The position numbers and the translations under genes were made by a program. A stretch of 64,000 nt of DNA, from positions 1,116,001-1,180,000 of the forward strand of contig NZ_AP024525.1 in NCBI RefSeq assembly GCF_020886775.1. The letters are read 5' to 3'. This document shows positions 44,018-52,316 of the stretch, piece by piece (the first letter of the stretch is position 1; the number at the start of each line of letters is the position of its first letter). The DNA is from Sinomonas cyclohexanicum (lineage in GTDB: Bacteria > Actinomycetota > Actinomycetes > Actinomycetales > Micrococcaceae). The notes below the pieces were generated by a model. That model was not told the DNA's origin and ran no database searches. It saw only the letters and a list, made by a program, of their open reading frames with translations.

Positions 44018-45220
44018 ATGAGACAGGACAGCGGCGTCACGGGATGGCCACCCGTCGGAGCCGAGACCCTTGAATGGACCCGCCGGTACGAGTACGGCCC
44101 GCGGGCTGCACTCGGAGAGCACGTGGAGCGGTACAGCGCCGCCGTCCCCGCCCTCATCGGAAGAGCGTCCTACACCCCGCCCGGTGACCTTGCCGCAGAG
44201 CTCGAGGATGCCGCGGTCGCGGTGCGGGAGTTCGACACCGAGCTCGGGGCTGGCTTGGCGCCGTTCGCGTCGGTGCTGCTGCGCACCGAGTCGGTGTCCT
44301 CGTCGATGATCGAGAACGTCTCCGCCAGCGCCCGCAGTGTTGCCATGGCCGAGCTCGGCGACACGTCCAAGCGCAACGCGATCTTGGTGGTGGACAATGT
44401 CTCGGCGATGAAGGCCGCCCTCGCCGCGGCCGAGGGCACCACCGCCGAGAGCATCTTGGAGATGCATCGGACCCTCATGGCCCACTCCGACCCGAGCGAG
44501 GCCGGGAAGTGGCGGCGCGAGCCGGTGTGGATCGGTACCAGTGCAACGAACCCGGTCGGTGCGGACTATGTTGCACCCCGGTTCGAGCGTGTGCCCGGCC
44601 TCATCGACGACCTCGTCCGCTTTGTGCGGCGCAATGACATTCAAGTGCTCGGACACGCCATGCTCGCGCACGCCCAGTTCGAGGCCATCCACCCGTTCGC
44701 CGACGGCAACGGCCGAACGGGGCGCGCCCTCCTGCAGGCGATTCTGCGTGGGAAGGGCCTGACGAGGAATGTGACCGTGCCGATCTCCGCGGGTCTGCTG
44801 GTCAATGTCCGCGCTTACCACCAGGCTTTGGACGCCTACCGCGCTGGCGCCCCGGACCTGATCGTGCGGATGGGTTCCGCGGCGGCGTTCCGGGCGATCG
44901 AGAACGGACGCCAGCTCGCGGCGGACATCGCCCGGGCGCGGGAGCGGTGGAGCGGGCTGGTCAGCGCGCGCTCGGACAACGCGGTGTGGAAGGTGATGGA
45001 CCTGCTGCAGCGCCAGCCTGTGCTGACCTCTCGGCTCGTCGAGGCCGAGCTCGGGCTTGCCCGCAATACCGTCTGGCGCATCATGGGCCTGCTGGAGGAA
45101 TCCGGTGTCGTCGCTGGCGTGGACAAGCACAAGATGGGGCGGAACTGGCGCTCCGAGGAGGTTCTCGGCGCTCTGGACGCGTTCGCTCAGCGCGCAGGTC
45201 GCCCCGGCCGCGCCGACTGA
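44018..45220 (+). CDS. Fic-domain AMPylase with N-terminal inhibitory motif and C-terminal winged helix
   Basis: A 400-residue Fic protein that would transfer AMP (or similar) to a target protein. The Fic motif is complete: HPFADGNGRTGR at 225-236. The inhibitory (S/T)xxxE(G/N) motif is S95-S-M-I-E99-N100, in front of the Fic core, so it is a class II, self-inhibited enzyme. The N-terminal Fic_N-like part and a C-terminal winged HTH (LLQRQPVLTSRLVEAELGLA) match the Arthrobacter-type Fic/DOC-HTH proteins. ATG 44018 has GGAGGAG 7 nt upstream; the earlier in-frame starts (43925, 43964) lie in the operator repeats. No separate antitoxin is needed for this class. Confidence 0.9.
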   Translation: MRQDSGVTGWPPVGAETLEWTRRYEYGPRAALGEHVERYSAAVPALIGRASYTPPGDLAAELEDAAVAVREFDTELGAGLAPFASVLLRTESVSSSMIENVSASARSVAMAELGDTSKRNAILVVDNVSAMKAALAAAEGTTAESILEMHRTLMAHSDPSEAGKWRREPVWIGTSATNPVGADYVAPRFERVPGLIDDLVRFVRRNDIQVLGHAMLAHAQFEAIHPFADGNGRTGRALLQAILRGKGLTRNVTVPISAGLLVNVRAYHQALDAYRAGAPDLIVRMGSAAAFRAIENGRQLAADIARARERWSGLVSARSDNAVWKVMDLLQRQPVLTSRLVEAELGLARNTVWRIMGLLEESGVVAGVDKHKMGRNWRSEEVLGALDAFAQRAGRPGRAD

Positions 45221-45241
45221 GCGGGCTGTGACGCAGGGAGC

Positions 45242-45269
45242 GCACGACGGCGAGTGGTCGCCGTCGTGC
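45242..45269 (+). terminator. GC hairpin between convergent Fic and IclR genes
   Basis: Perfect 12-bp stem GCACGACGGCGA / TCGCCGTCGTGC, 4-nt loop; near copy of the element at 38359. Confidence 0.6.
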
Positions 45270-45339
45270 TTGACCTCACCGGCGGCGCCGGGGTGAAAGC
45301 CATCGTCGTCGCCAGGCCGGAGATCTACGCCACCCAGCC

Positions 45340-46101
45340 CTACGCCGCCGTCGACGCCCCGAGCAGCCCCGACAGCGCAGCCGCGGAGGCCTTCAGATCG
45401 GTGATGTGCGGCCCGGCAGCCGAGGTGTCCAGGACCCCGACCGGGGCGACGAGGGCGAGCGTCGCGATGACGTTCCCGCCGGCGTCGAACACCGGCGCGG
45501 CGACCGCAGCAACACCGTCGATGACGGCCTCGCTCACGGAGAACCCGGCGCCAACAGCATCGGCAAGCTGCCGCTCCACCTCGCCGCGCGCGGCGCCGAG
45601 CTTGGCGAGGGCCCGCTCGCGCACGACGGGCGAGCCCCACGCGAGGAACGCGAGCCCCTGGGCGGACTGGGGGCCGAGCGGGGCCCCGATCCGCACCGTC
45701 ATGTTCACGGACTTCCCGGCCGGCTCCTTGGAGGCGACGGCCACGGCACTCGAGCCCGTCCAGAGCCCGAGCACCGCGGTCTGGCCGGTGCGCTCGGCGA
45801 GCGTGGCGAGGAGGGGCTCGGCGACGTCGACGATCTTGGGCCCGGTGAGCATCGAGGCGGCGATGCCCATGATGAGGGGCCCGGGCCGGTAGTCGTTGTC
45901 GTTGATCCGCTGCAGGAAGCCCTCGGAGGCGAGGGACTGGAGGTAGCGGTGGGCGGAGGTCCGCCCGATCCCCAGCTCCTCGGCGACGTCGTTGATGCGC
46001 ACCTCGGTGCGGTCGGAGCCGAACATCCGCAGGATCTGCGCGCTGCGGCTCACCACCTGCAGGCCGCCGGCCGGCGCGGCGTCGTCCCTCTCCGTTGGCA
46101 T
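45340..46101 (-). CDS. IclR-family transcriptional regulator
   Basis: A 253-residue regulator. N-terminal winged HTH (QVVSRSAQILRMFGSDRTEV; DVAEELGIGRTSAHRYLQSL) and the IclR effector domain (KSVNMTVRIGAPLGPQSAQG; AVAAPVFDAGGNVIATLALV). It is 44 bp downstream of the MFS gene on the same strand, so it may be the third gene of an MFS-containing operon and regulate its own cluster through the inverted repeat at 47938. The open frame extends far upstream through the MFS gene in a wrong frame; ATG 46101 (MPTERDDAAPAGG) is the natural start. Confidence 0.87.
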   Translation of the reverse strand: MPTERDDAAPAGGLQVVSRSAQILRMFGSDRTEVRINDVAEELGIGRTSAHRYLQSLASEGFLQRINDNDYRPGPLIMGIAASMLTGPKIVDVAEPLLATLAERTGQTAVLGLWTGSSAVAVASKEPAGKSVNMTVRIGAPLGPQSAQGLAFLAWGSPVVRERALAKLGAARGEVERQLADAVGAGFSVSEAVIDGVAAVAAPVFDAGGNVIATLALVAPVGVLDTSAAGPHITDLKASAAALSGLLGASTAA

Positions 46102-46145
46102 AGCCCACACTCTAGCCCGTGCGCCGGCCCGCACTGGCGCTGCCG

Positions 46146-47507
46146 TCACGGCTGACGACGCTCGACGGCGATCGTGTGCTCGGCGAGGTCGCGATCCTTG
46201 GTCTCGGGTCCCCACAGCGCGCCGACGATGAGGCAGATCCCGCCGACGGCGAGCAGCACGGTGGGCGTGAGCTTGAGCGGCATGAGCCCTGCGAGGGCGG
46301 CCATGTAGAAGGCGTAGAACGAGGGGATGATGAGGGCCAGGGAGTAGCCGACGCCGTAGCCGGTCGCCCGGATCTCCACGGGGAACCGCTCGGACATGTA
46401 CGCCCCGATCGCCCCGAAGGCCGGGATGCCGAGGAGCGCGATCGCCGTGACCGCGACGGTCGCGGCCCAGAAGCCCTTGACCGCGCCGGAGGCGAAGACC
46501 ACGAACAGCGGGATCGCCAGCAGCGAGCCGACCCCGCAGAGGACGAAGAACGTGCGGCGTCCGATCCGCTGCGAGAGCATCCCGAACAGCGGGTACGCCA
46601 CGGAGACGACGGCGAACGCGATGATCATCAGCGTCGAGGTCTGCACCGCGCTGAGGCCCGTGGTGGGGGCGATGGTCGGCGGGAGGATCACGATCGAGGC
46701 GTTGGAGGAGAACCAGACGCCGGTCATGAGCAGGAAGGCCTGCGCGAGCGGCTTCCAATTGTGCCCGGCCACGAGCTCCTTGAAGGGGTTGACCCGCTTG
46801 GCAGTGGTGTTCTCCCAGGCCGGGCTCTCCTCGACGCCGCGGGCGTAGGCGACCGCGAAGCCGATCGAGATGACGGCGCCGACGATGAACGCGATCCGCC
46901 AGCCCCACTGCGAGTAGGCCGACGCCGGGCTGCCGGCCGGTGCGAAGGTGAGCACGAGCAGCGTCAGCGCCGAGATGACCACGTAGGAGGACGGGAACCC
47001 GAGCGCGATGAGGCCCGCGTTGCGGCCGCGGTTGCGCTTGGCCGAGTGCTCCATCGCGAGCGGGACGGCGCCGGTGTACTCGCCGCCGAGGAACACCCCG
47101 CCGATGAACCGCAGCACGATCAGTGCTACCACGCCCGCGATCCCCACCGACTGGTAGCCCGGCAGGGCCGCGATGAGCCCGGTTGCCACGCCAGCGCCGG
47201 CGACGGCGGTGACCGTCGCCTTCTTGCGCCCCACCTTGTCCCCGAGCCAGCCGAAGATCACCGACCCGAGCGGGCGCGCCACGAGCGTGGAGGCGAAGAC
47301 GAGGCCGCCGAGGATCGCCGTCGTGCCCGCGTCGATCGAGCCGGGGGTGAAGAAGGCCATCGCCGGGGCGAGCGCGATCACCGGCAGGTAGATGTCGAAC
47401 ATGTCGATGAAGAAGCCGGCGCTCGCGCCGACCACCGCGCGGCGCTCGTGCCCGGATGCTGCAGTGCCCACAGTGCCAGTGTGGCGGTGCGTGGCGTGCG
47501 CGGTCAC
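46146..47507 (-). CDS. MFS transporter (MHS-like metabolite symporter)
   Basis: A 453-residue transporter, 12 membrane segments. It starts VTAHATHRHTG, followed by the first helix GASAGFFIDMFDIYLPVIAL. Motif A is GWLGDKVGRKKATVTA, and GGVFLGGEYTGAVPLAMEHS is the MHS signature. The GTG start at 47507 overlaps the cupin stop as GTGA, so translation is coupled. Likely imports the organic acid processed by the divergent hydrolase and aldolase. Next on this strand is the IclR gene. Confidence 0.87.
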   Translation of the reverse strand: MTAHATHRHTGTVGTAASGHERRAVVGASAGFFIDMFDIYLPVIALAPAMAFFTPGSIDAGTTAILGGLVFASTLVARPLGSVIFGWLGDKVGRKKATVTAVAGAGVATGLIAALPGYQSVGIAGVVALIVLRFIGGVFLGGEYTGAVPLAMEHSAKRNRGRNAGLIALGFPSSYVVISALTLLVLTFAPAGSPASAYSQWGWRIAFIVGAVISIGFAVAYARGVEESPAWENTTAKRVNPFKELVAGHNWKPLAQAFLLMTGVWFSSNASIVILPPTIAPTTGLSAVQTSTLMIIAFAVVSVAYPLFGMLSQRIGRRTFFVLCGVGSLLAIPLFVVFASGAVKGFWAATVAVTAIALLGIPAFGAIGAYMSERFPVEIRATGYGVGYSLALIIPSFYAFYMAALAGLMPLKLTPTVLLAVGGICLIVGALWGPETKDRDLAEHTIAVERRQP

Positions 47508-47917
47508 CGCTGGCCGCCCAGCGTGAGGGGCTCCTTGGCGCACAGGTTGGCCACCCACGCGGTGAGGTGGGCGTAGTCGGCGCGCGGCGGGACAAAGATG
47601 TCGATGTTTACGCACGGGCCGGAGGTCACGTCGATGTAGTGCTCCTTGCCGCGCTCGACGAGCATGAGGTCGCGCGGGCCCATGCGGTGGGCCACGCCGT
47701 CCACGTAGTAGTCGGCCTCGCCCTCGAGGATGAAGACGAGCTGGTCGAAGTCCTCGTGCGAGTGGGGGCGGAGCTCGAGGCCCTTCTCCACGGTGTTCCA
47801 CACGATCATGACCTCGTCCGTGGCGTAGGCCTTGCGGGTGATGCCCGGGCGGGCGACTTCGAGCGGGACGTCGTCGAAGCTGACGACCTCCGAGTAGAGC
47901 GATTCGTTGAGGGACAC
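47504..47917 (-). CDS. Single-domain cupin protein
   Basis: A 137-residue cupin. The first metal motif is LRPHSHEDFDQLVFILEGEA and the second is GPRDLMLVERGKEHYID. Small cupins next to transporters and aldolases act as isomerases, dioxygenases or sensors of the pathway intermediate. GTG 47917 has AAGGAG 8 nt upstream. The in-frame ATG at 47968 lies beyond the inverted repeat 47938-47956 and is unlikely. First gene of the minus-strand operon cupin-MFS-IclR. Confidence 0.82.
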   Translation of the reverse strand: MSLNESLYSEVVSFDDVPLEVARPGITRKAYATDEVMIVWNTVEKGLELRPHSHEDFDQLVFILEGEADYYVDGVAHRMGPRDLMLVERGKEHYIDVTSGPCVNIDIFVPPRADYAHLTAWVANLCAKEPLTLGGQR

Positions 47918-47937
47918 CGCGATCTCCTTTGACCTTG

Positions 47938-47956
47938 TGTTCCGTTTTTCGGAACA
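47938..47956. promoter_or_regulatory. Inverted repeat TGTTCCG-TTTTT-CGGAACA, likely IclR operator
   Basis: Perfect 7-bp arms around five T residues, in the 130-bp divergent region between the cupin (47917) and the DUF6282-type hydrolase (48048). A further GGAAC half-site is at 47972-47976. Suits control of both directions by the cluster's IclR protein. Confidence 0.65.
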
Positions 47957-48047
47957 GCTTGTGCGCAATGTGGAACGAGCGTAGCATCGTGATCACGGTC
48001 ACTGTCAATGCCCCCCAAGGGCAGAACCCCACGGAAGGACAGCAACG

Positions 48048-48977
48048 ATGCTGAAGCCCGCAGACCATGAGTCCGTCACCATCGACGACCCGGAGGTCGC
48101 CGCGATCCTGGACGGCGCAGTCGACCTCCACGTCCACCCCAGCCCCTCGCCGTTCCCGCGCCGGCTGCCCATCGCCGAGGCCGCGTGGCAGGCGCACGAG
48201 GCCGGGTTCCGGGCGATCCTGGTCAAGAGCCACCACCACTCGATGGTCACGGACATCCGCGCGGCGTCCGAGGCGCTCGGCGGGCTGCCGATCCCGGTGG
48301 TCTCCGGCGTGGCGCTGAACAACTACGTGGGCGGCCTCAACCCCTACGCGGCCGAGCTCGCGCTCGCCCAGGGCGGCCGGATGGTCTGGTTCCCCACCAT
48401 CTCCTCGCACGCCCACATCTGCGTGCACGAGGCCGAGGGCCAGAACATGCGCTTCCCCACCAACAACCTGGGACTGCGCCACACCACCGAGATCGGCATC
48501 CTCGACGCCGAGGGCGCGCTCAAGCCCGAGGTCCTCGACATCCTCGAGGTGATCAAGGCCCACGACGCGATCATGTCCTGCGGCCACCTCGACGCCGACC
48601 AGACCGAGCGGCTCATCGAGCAGGCCTCCTCCATGGGCATCAAGCGGATCCTCGTGAACCACCCGAACTTCGTGATCGGCGCCGAGCCCGAGCGGGTGCG
48701 CCGCTGGGTGGGCCTCGGGGCGCGGATCGAACACTCGATCTGCCAGTACGACGACCGCACCTCGTTCTACCAGTGGGGCCTCGACACCCTGCTGGGCTTC
48801 GTCAAGGCCGCCGGTGTGGAGAACACCCTCCTCGGCTCGGACCTGGGCCAGGCGAACAACCCGCTGCCGGTGGACGCCTACGCGCGCATGGTCCGCGGCC
48901 TGCTGGACGCGGGCGTGTCCAAGGAGGACGTGCGCCGGCTCATCGCGGACAACCCCGCCGACCTGCTGGGGATCTGA
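48048..48977 (+). CDS. DUF6282-type metal-dependent hydrolase (amidohydrolase-like)
   Basis: A 309-residue TIM-barrel hydrolase. Metal ligands are visible in order: DLHVHPSP (HxH), LVKSHHHSMV, SSHAHICVHE, MSCGHLDAD, VNHPNF and GSDLGQ. This pattern matches the DUF6282/amidohydrolase-2-like group, which probably opens rings or cleaves C-C bonds in acid metabolites. ATG 48048 follows AAGGA. It shares one base with the next gene (TGATG), so the two are coupled. Divergent from cupin-MFS-IclR. Confidence 0.83.
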   Translation: MLKPADHESVTIDDPEVAAILDGAVDLHVHPSPSPFPRRLPIAEAAWQAHEAGFRAILVKSHHHSMVTDIRAASEALGGLPIPVVSGVALNNYVGGLNPYAAELALAQGGRMVWFPTISSHAHICVHEAEGQNMRFPTNNLGLRHTTEIGILDAEGALKPEVLDILEVIKAHDAIMSCGHLDADQTERLIEQASSMGIKRILVNHPNFVIGAEPERVRRWVGLGARIEHSICQYDDRTSFYQWGLDTLLGFVKAAGVENTLLGSDLGQANNPLPVDAYARMVRGLLDAGVSKEDVRRLIADNPADLLGI

Positions 48978-49744
48978 TGTCCCTCCCAACCTCCCTGCGC
49001 GGCCTCATGGCCGAGCGCCCCGTCCTCGGCACGTTCCTGAAGATCCCGCGGTTCGAGATCGTGGACATCCTGGCCCTCTCCGGCTTCGACTTCCTGGTCT
49101 GCGACTACGAGCACTCGCAGATGTCGGTCGGGGAGGCATGCGACGTCGTGCGGGCCGGCCGGGCGCGCGGCCTTCCGGTCCTCGTCCGGGTCCCCGCGCT
49201 GGACCGGGGCGACATCAACCGCCTGCTCGAGGCCGGCGCCGCCGGGATCCAGCTCGCCCGCGGTTCGGGGCCGGCGGCGGGGGAGCTGCGGAAGCTCGTC
49301 TCGTACCCGCCGCTGGGGACCCGGTCCGTCTCACTCGCGCAGCCGGCGGCGGACTACGGGATGGGCGTGACCCTGGCCGGGCACTTCGAGCGGTCCAACT
49401 CCACGGTGCTGGCGGTGGGGCAGTTCGAGACCGCCGACTACGCCGACGGGATCGACGCCGCCATGGCCGCCCTGGACGTGGCGTTCATCGGGCCCGTGGA
49501 CCTCTCCGTGGACCTCGGCACTCCGGGGGAGCAAGACTCGGCGCCGATGCGGGCCGCCGCGGAGGCGATCGAGGCGGCCGCTGCGGCGCGCGGGGTTCCG
49601 ATGGGCATCTTCGCCGGCTCGGCGGAGGCCGCGGCCGACGCCGTGGCGCGCGGCTACCGCTACATCGTCGCCGGCTCGGACCTGACGATGCTCGCGGGCG
49701 GGGCGAGGCAGTTCAGCGGGTTGCTGCAGGCAGCCGGTGGTTGA
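48977..49744 (+). CDS. HpcH/HpaI-family aldolase
   Basis: A 255-residue class II aldolase of the 4-hydroxy-2-oxoheptanedioate aldolase family. Motifs: GTFLKIPRFEIVDILALSGF, DYEHSQM (conserved E-H), LVRVPALDRGDINRLLEAGA, QFETADYADGIDAAMA, and GPVDLSVDLG near the end. These enzymes split 4-hydroxy-2-oxoacids into pyruvate and an aldehyde. Start ATG 48977 overlaps the stop of the hydrolase by one base. In the cluster it probably releases pyruvate (or a related 2-oxoacid) after the upstream hydrolase has opened or hydrolysed the substrate. Confidence 0.88.
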   Translation: MSLPTSLRGLMAERPVLGTFLKIPRFEIVDILALSGFDFLVCDYEHSQMSVGEACDVVRAGRARGLPVLVRVPALDRGDINRLLEAGAAGIQLARGSGPAAGELRKLVSYPPLGTRSVSLAQPAADYGMGVTLAGHFERSNSTVLAVGQFETADYADGIDAAMAALDVAFIGPVDLSVDLGTPGEQDSAPMRAAAEAIEAAAAARGVPMGIFAGSAEAAADAVARGYRYIVAGSDLTMLAGGARQFSGLLQAAGG

Positions 49745-49771
49745 GCGAGGCCGAAATCTCGGACGACGGCG

Positions 49772-49799
49772 GGTGCCCGGCTCGTGCGGGCCGGGCACC
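49772..49799 (+). terminator. GC hairpin between convergent aldolase and DUF2075 genes
   Basis: Perfect 10-bp stem GGTGCCCGGC / GCCGGGCACC with an 8-nt loop, inside a GACGACGG context like the other hairpins. Confidence 0.6.
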
Positions 49800-49803
49800 G
49801 ACG

Positions 49804-51525
49804 TCACACGGCACGGGGGATGAACCGACTCAGATATGCGCGAAGCGTGGGGTCGCAGACATAGACGTACGTGCCGAGCATTCCGCGCGTGAGCAGAACG
49901 CCATAAATATTGACGATGTACTCCAGTAGTTGCTCGTCCGAATACACGATGCCGAGCCGGGGATTGTTCTCCTTGCCCTTCTTGTCGTGATAGTTGCTTC
50001 GGTCCGCCACGATACGCCGCAGTGCGGGGTCGTACGTCAGTTCCGGCCCGATGATGACGCCCGCGTAATTGAGGTCGTACCCCTGCACGGTGTGGATTGA
50101 TCCGACTTCGCTGACCGACTTCGGGGAGTTGATCCAGTCGCGGTCCGTCGAGTTCCAGCGGAGCCTGCAACCGTCGACCTCTATGTCGTACGCCTTCGGG
50201 TTCTTCTTGCTCACCCAGGGCCACGCATAACCGGCGACGAGTCTCGCCAGCTTGGACTCATGCTCCTTCTCACGGATCCTCGTGAGCATGGCCGTCAGGT
50301 CGTCGTAGAGCGCGAACTCGTACTCGCCGAACCCCTGAGGCTGGGGCGCAGAATCAGTGAGCATCGACCGGACGTAGGTTACGTAGTCCTCACCAGCCTG
50401 AAGGCGCATCTGGGTCAGCAGCGGGTACAGGCGGTGGTCGTCCTTCGCCTCTGAGAGCAGAGATTTCATGCGCTCTTTGGGCAGGTCGGCGGGACGAACA
50501 CTTTGGGCGGCATCGACCAGGAAGATCTGATGGTTGCTCTGCTTCTTGATCCAATCGAGCTGGGTCAGGGCATCGTCGTCCGACCCGAACAGGCGCTCGT
50601 TGATCGTCTGGAAATCCCTGTTGCGCACACCCGAGGACTGGTTCGCACGCTGCGAAAGTCTGTGAGCCTCGTCGACGATCAGCAGGTCGTATGGTGTTTC
50701 GCTGAAGCCGACGTCGAACTGCGAAAGGACCATGTCTTTCGTGAGGCCGGGCGTCTTGGCGAAGACGTTTTGGATCGATTGGCGCAGGGACTGCTGAGGG
50801 ACTACGAGCGCCACGCGGAAGTCGCGGAGCAGGTCCGGGTACCCTTCCAGAAAGTACTGGGCGAAGATCGAGTCACTCTCGACGACGTCTTCGTTGTGGT
50901 GAGATCGGATGTCGGTGAGCAGCTTCATGAGGTAGATCGCAACGATGGTTTTGCCCGTGCCCGGGTCACCTTGGATGACGATGGTGCTCGATCGACGGTT
51001 CTCGAGATCCTCGAAAAGGCCCTCCAAGATGTCGTTGACTGCCCCCGCCTGGTCTTGCGTCAGCGCCTTGAAGGGAGAGAGCTTGAAGAGGTCGCTGTTG
51101 ACGATCTGAGGAATCGTCTGGCTGAACATTCCCTCCTTGCGGAGGGTCTCGAAGACTTGGTCGAACGTCTGCTGGTACTGACCTCGGTCGTAGTAATCTG
51201 CATCGGTGATGCCTTCGTTGCGGTTCTCCACCGTGAATCTGCCGTCGCCGGCGAAGAACCGGATGAGGTATGACTCGAGATCGAGGCACGCCGACTTGTT
51301 GAAACGGTCATCTACAATCACTCGAACGGCATGCAGGCCGCCACGCCCGTTGGCGATGTGCTGGGTCATGCGAGTTGCTGCATTCAGCGACTCGCCGATG
51401 TATATGCTGCTGTCGTTGTTCAGCGTGTAGACCACCGGCCAGTTCCGATGGCGCGCGTCCCCATCTGCCCACACCTTGACCGACTCGCTGTCGAGCGCGA
51501 GGCGCTCGATCCTAAAGCTGGTCAT
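49804..51525 (-). CDS. GIY-YIG nuclease fused to a DUF2075 (Schlafen-like) helicase
   Basis: A 573-residue fusion. Residues about 30-90 are a GIY-YIG nuclease: PVVYTLNN, IYIGES, and E84 in LESYLIRFF. Residues about 155-560 are the DUF2075 NTPase: Walker A QGDPGTGKT (185-193), Walker B LLIVDEAHRL (281-290), SIHTVQGYDLNYAGVIIGPE and a C-terminal LLTRGMLGTYVYVCD, as in helicases. ATG 51525 (MTSFRIERLA) has GGAG 9 nt upstream. The first 14 bases overlap the end of the MazG-like gene. Third-position GC is lower than in the core genes. Such fusions often occur in defence islands; the function is inferred. Confidence 0.87.
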   Translation of the reverse strand: MTSFRIERLALDSESVKVWADGDARHRNWPVVYTLNNDSSIYIGESLNAATRMTQHIANGRGGLHAVRVIVDDRFNKSACLDLESYLIRFFAGDGRFTVENRNEGITDADYYDRGQYQQTFDQVFETLRKEGMFSQTIPQIVNSDLFKLSPFKALTQDQAGAVNDILEGLFEDLENRRSSTIVIQGDPGTGKTIVAIYLMKLLTDIRSHHNEDVVESDSIFAQYFLEGYPDLLRDFRVALVVPQQSLRQSIQNVFAKTPGLTKDMVLSQFDVGFSETPYDLLIVDEAHRLSQRANQSSGVRNRDFQTINERLFGSDDDALTQLDWIKKQSNHQIFLVDAAQSVRPADLPKERMKSLLSEAKDDHRLYPLLTQMRLQAGEDYVTYVRSMLTDSAPQPQGFGEYEFALYDDLTAMLTRIREKEHESKLARLVAGYAWPWVSKKNPKAYDIEVDGCRLRWNSTDRDWINSPKSVSEVGSIHTVQGYDLNYAGVIIGPELTYDPALRRIVADRSNYHDKKGKENNPRLGIVYSDEQLLEYIVNIYGVLLTRGMLGTYVYVCDPTLRAYLSRFIPRAV

Positions 51526-51841
51526 GCTTGGTACTCCGCCCCCGGGAACGTTCGACCGGGTACTTCGCCCGAGTGATCTCGAGCTTCTCCAGCACGATGT
51601 CATACGGATCAAGCTCCAGCCTATCGGCTAGGAGCAGGCAATAGGTCAGTACATCCGCCAGTTCGTGGCGAACGGCTGCGATGTCTTGCGGCTGGCCCCA
51701 CTGGAAGCACTCGAGTAGCTCACCGGCTTCGACGGATACACTCTTTGCGAGATTCTCAGGGGAGTGAAACTGGCCCCAATCTCGTTCACACACGAAATCT
51801 CGAAGAACCTGCAAGAGGCGCTCAAGCCGGTCGTTACGCAC
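51512..51841 (-). CDS. MazG-like nucleotide pyrophosphohydrolase
   Basis: A 109-residue all-helical NTP pyrophosphatase of the MazG/RS21-C6 dCTPase group. Motifs: DWGQFHSPENLAKSVSVEAG (EAGEL gives the first acidic metal ligands), ECFQWGQ, then HELADVLTYCLLLADRL, the second ExxxD helix. It hydrolyses non-canonical or damaged nucleoside triphosphates to monophosphates. GTG 51841 is the only start that includes the first helix; no good ribosome site is seen. It overlaps the helicase gene by 14 bp, so the two are made together. The pairing of MazG-like enzymes with DUF2075 helicases suggests one functional unit. Confidence 0.87.
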   Translation of the reverse strand: MRNDRLERLLQVLRDFVCERDWGQFHSPENLAKSVSVEAGELLECFQWGQPQDIAAVRHELADVLTYCLLLADRLELDPYDIVLEKLEITRAKYPVERSRGRSTKHDQL

Positions 51842-52316
51842 GCCGCTACGCTATCAGAGCGCTCCCGCAGACCCGCTTGGCAGCCCCGCTTACGCAACCC
51901 TTCCAAGGGACACTTTGGGGGAGCCGCACTGGGGCAGCTCCATTATCTCGCGATGAGCGGCGATTGCTGTCGAGCCGATTCAGGTCTGCGTGGGTGCAGC
52001 CTCGCCGGCAAGGGCGGATAACAGTTTATCACTCGGGATGAACTAGCCTCAGGGGAAACCGGTCGAGCCGAAACGCAGTGCCATCTTCCGCCTACTAGCC
52101 TGCGCATCAAGTCGTCGAGACTGCCGTCTGCGGCGTGTTGATGGACCGCGCAGTGCCTTATCGGTCGGCTGCCCCCAGGTCGGTGTACCGACTGCCGGGC
52201 GTGGGGTGGTCCGCGAAGCCTCTCACTGCTGCCTTAAGCTGGTGTCGTCGACCATGCATCGGAACGGCGATAACTAAGGTCTTGTGACCGTTCCGTGCCA
52301 ATTGGGGGGGGTATTG
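51842..52316. other. 475-bp gap, mostly unassigned, between MazG-like and cysteine-rich genes
   Basis: Divergent space with lower GC than the core. No gene is recognised. The right end holds an inverted repeat (52260-52295) and the ribosome site GGGGGGG of the next gene. The TTGGCAGCC and TTATCACTC stretches near 51880-52030 could be promoter parts, but I cannot assign them. Confidence 0.35.
52260..52295 (+). promoter_or_regulatory. Inverted repeat CGGAACGG / CCGTTCCG before the cysteine-rich gene
   Basis: Perfect 8-bp arms at 52260-52267 and 52288-52295, 20 nt apart, ending 21 bp before the ATG at 52317. It could be an operator or a leader hairpin next to the ribosome site. Confidence 0.5.
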
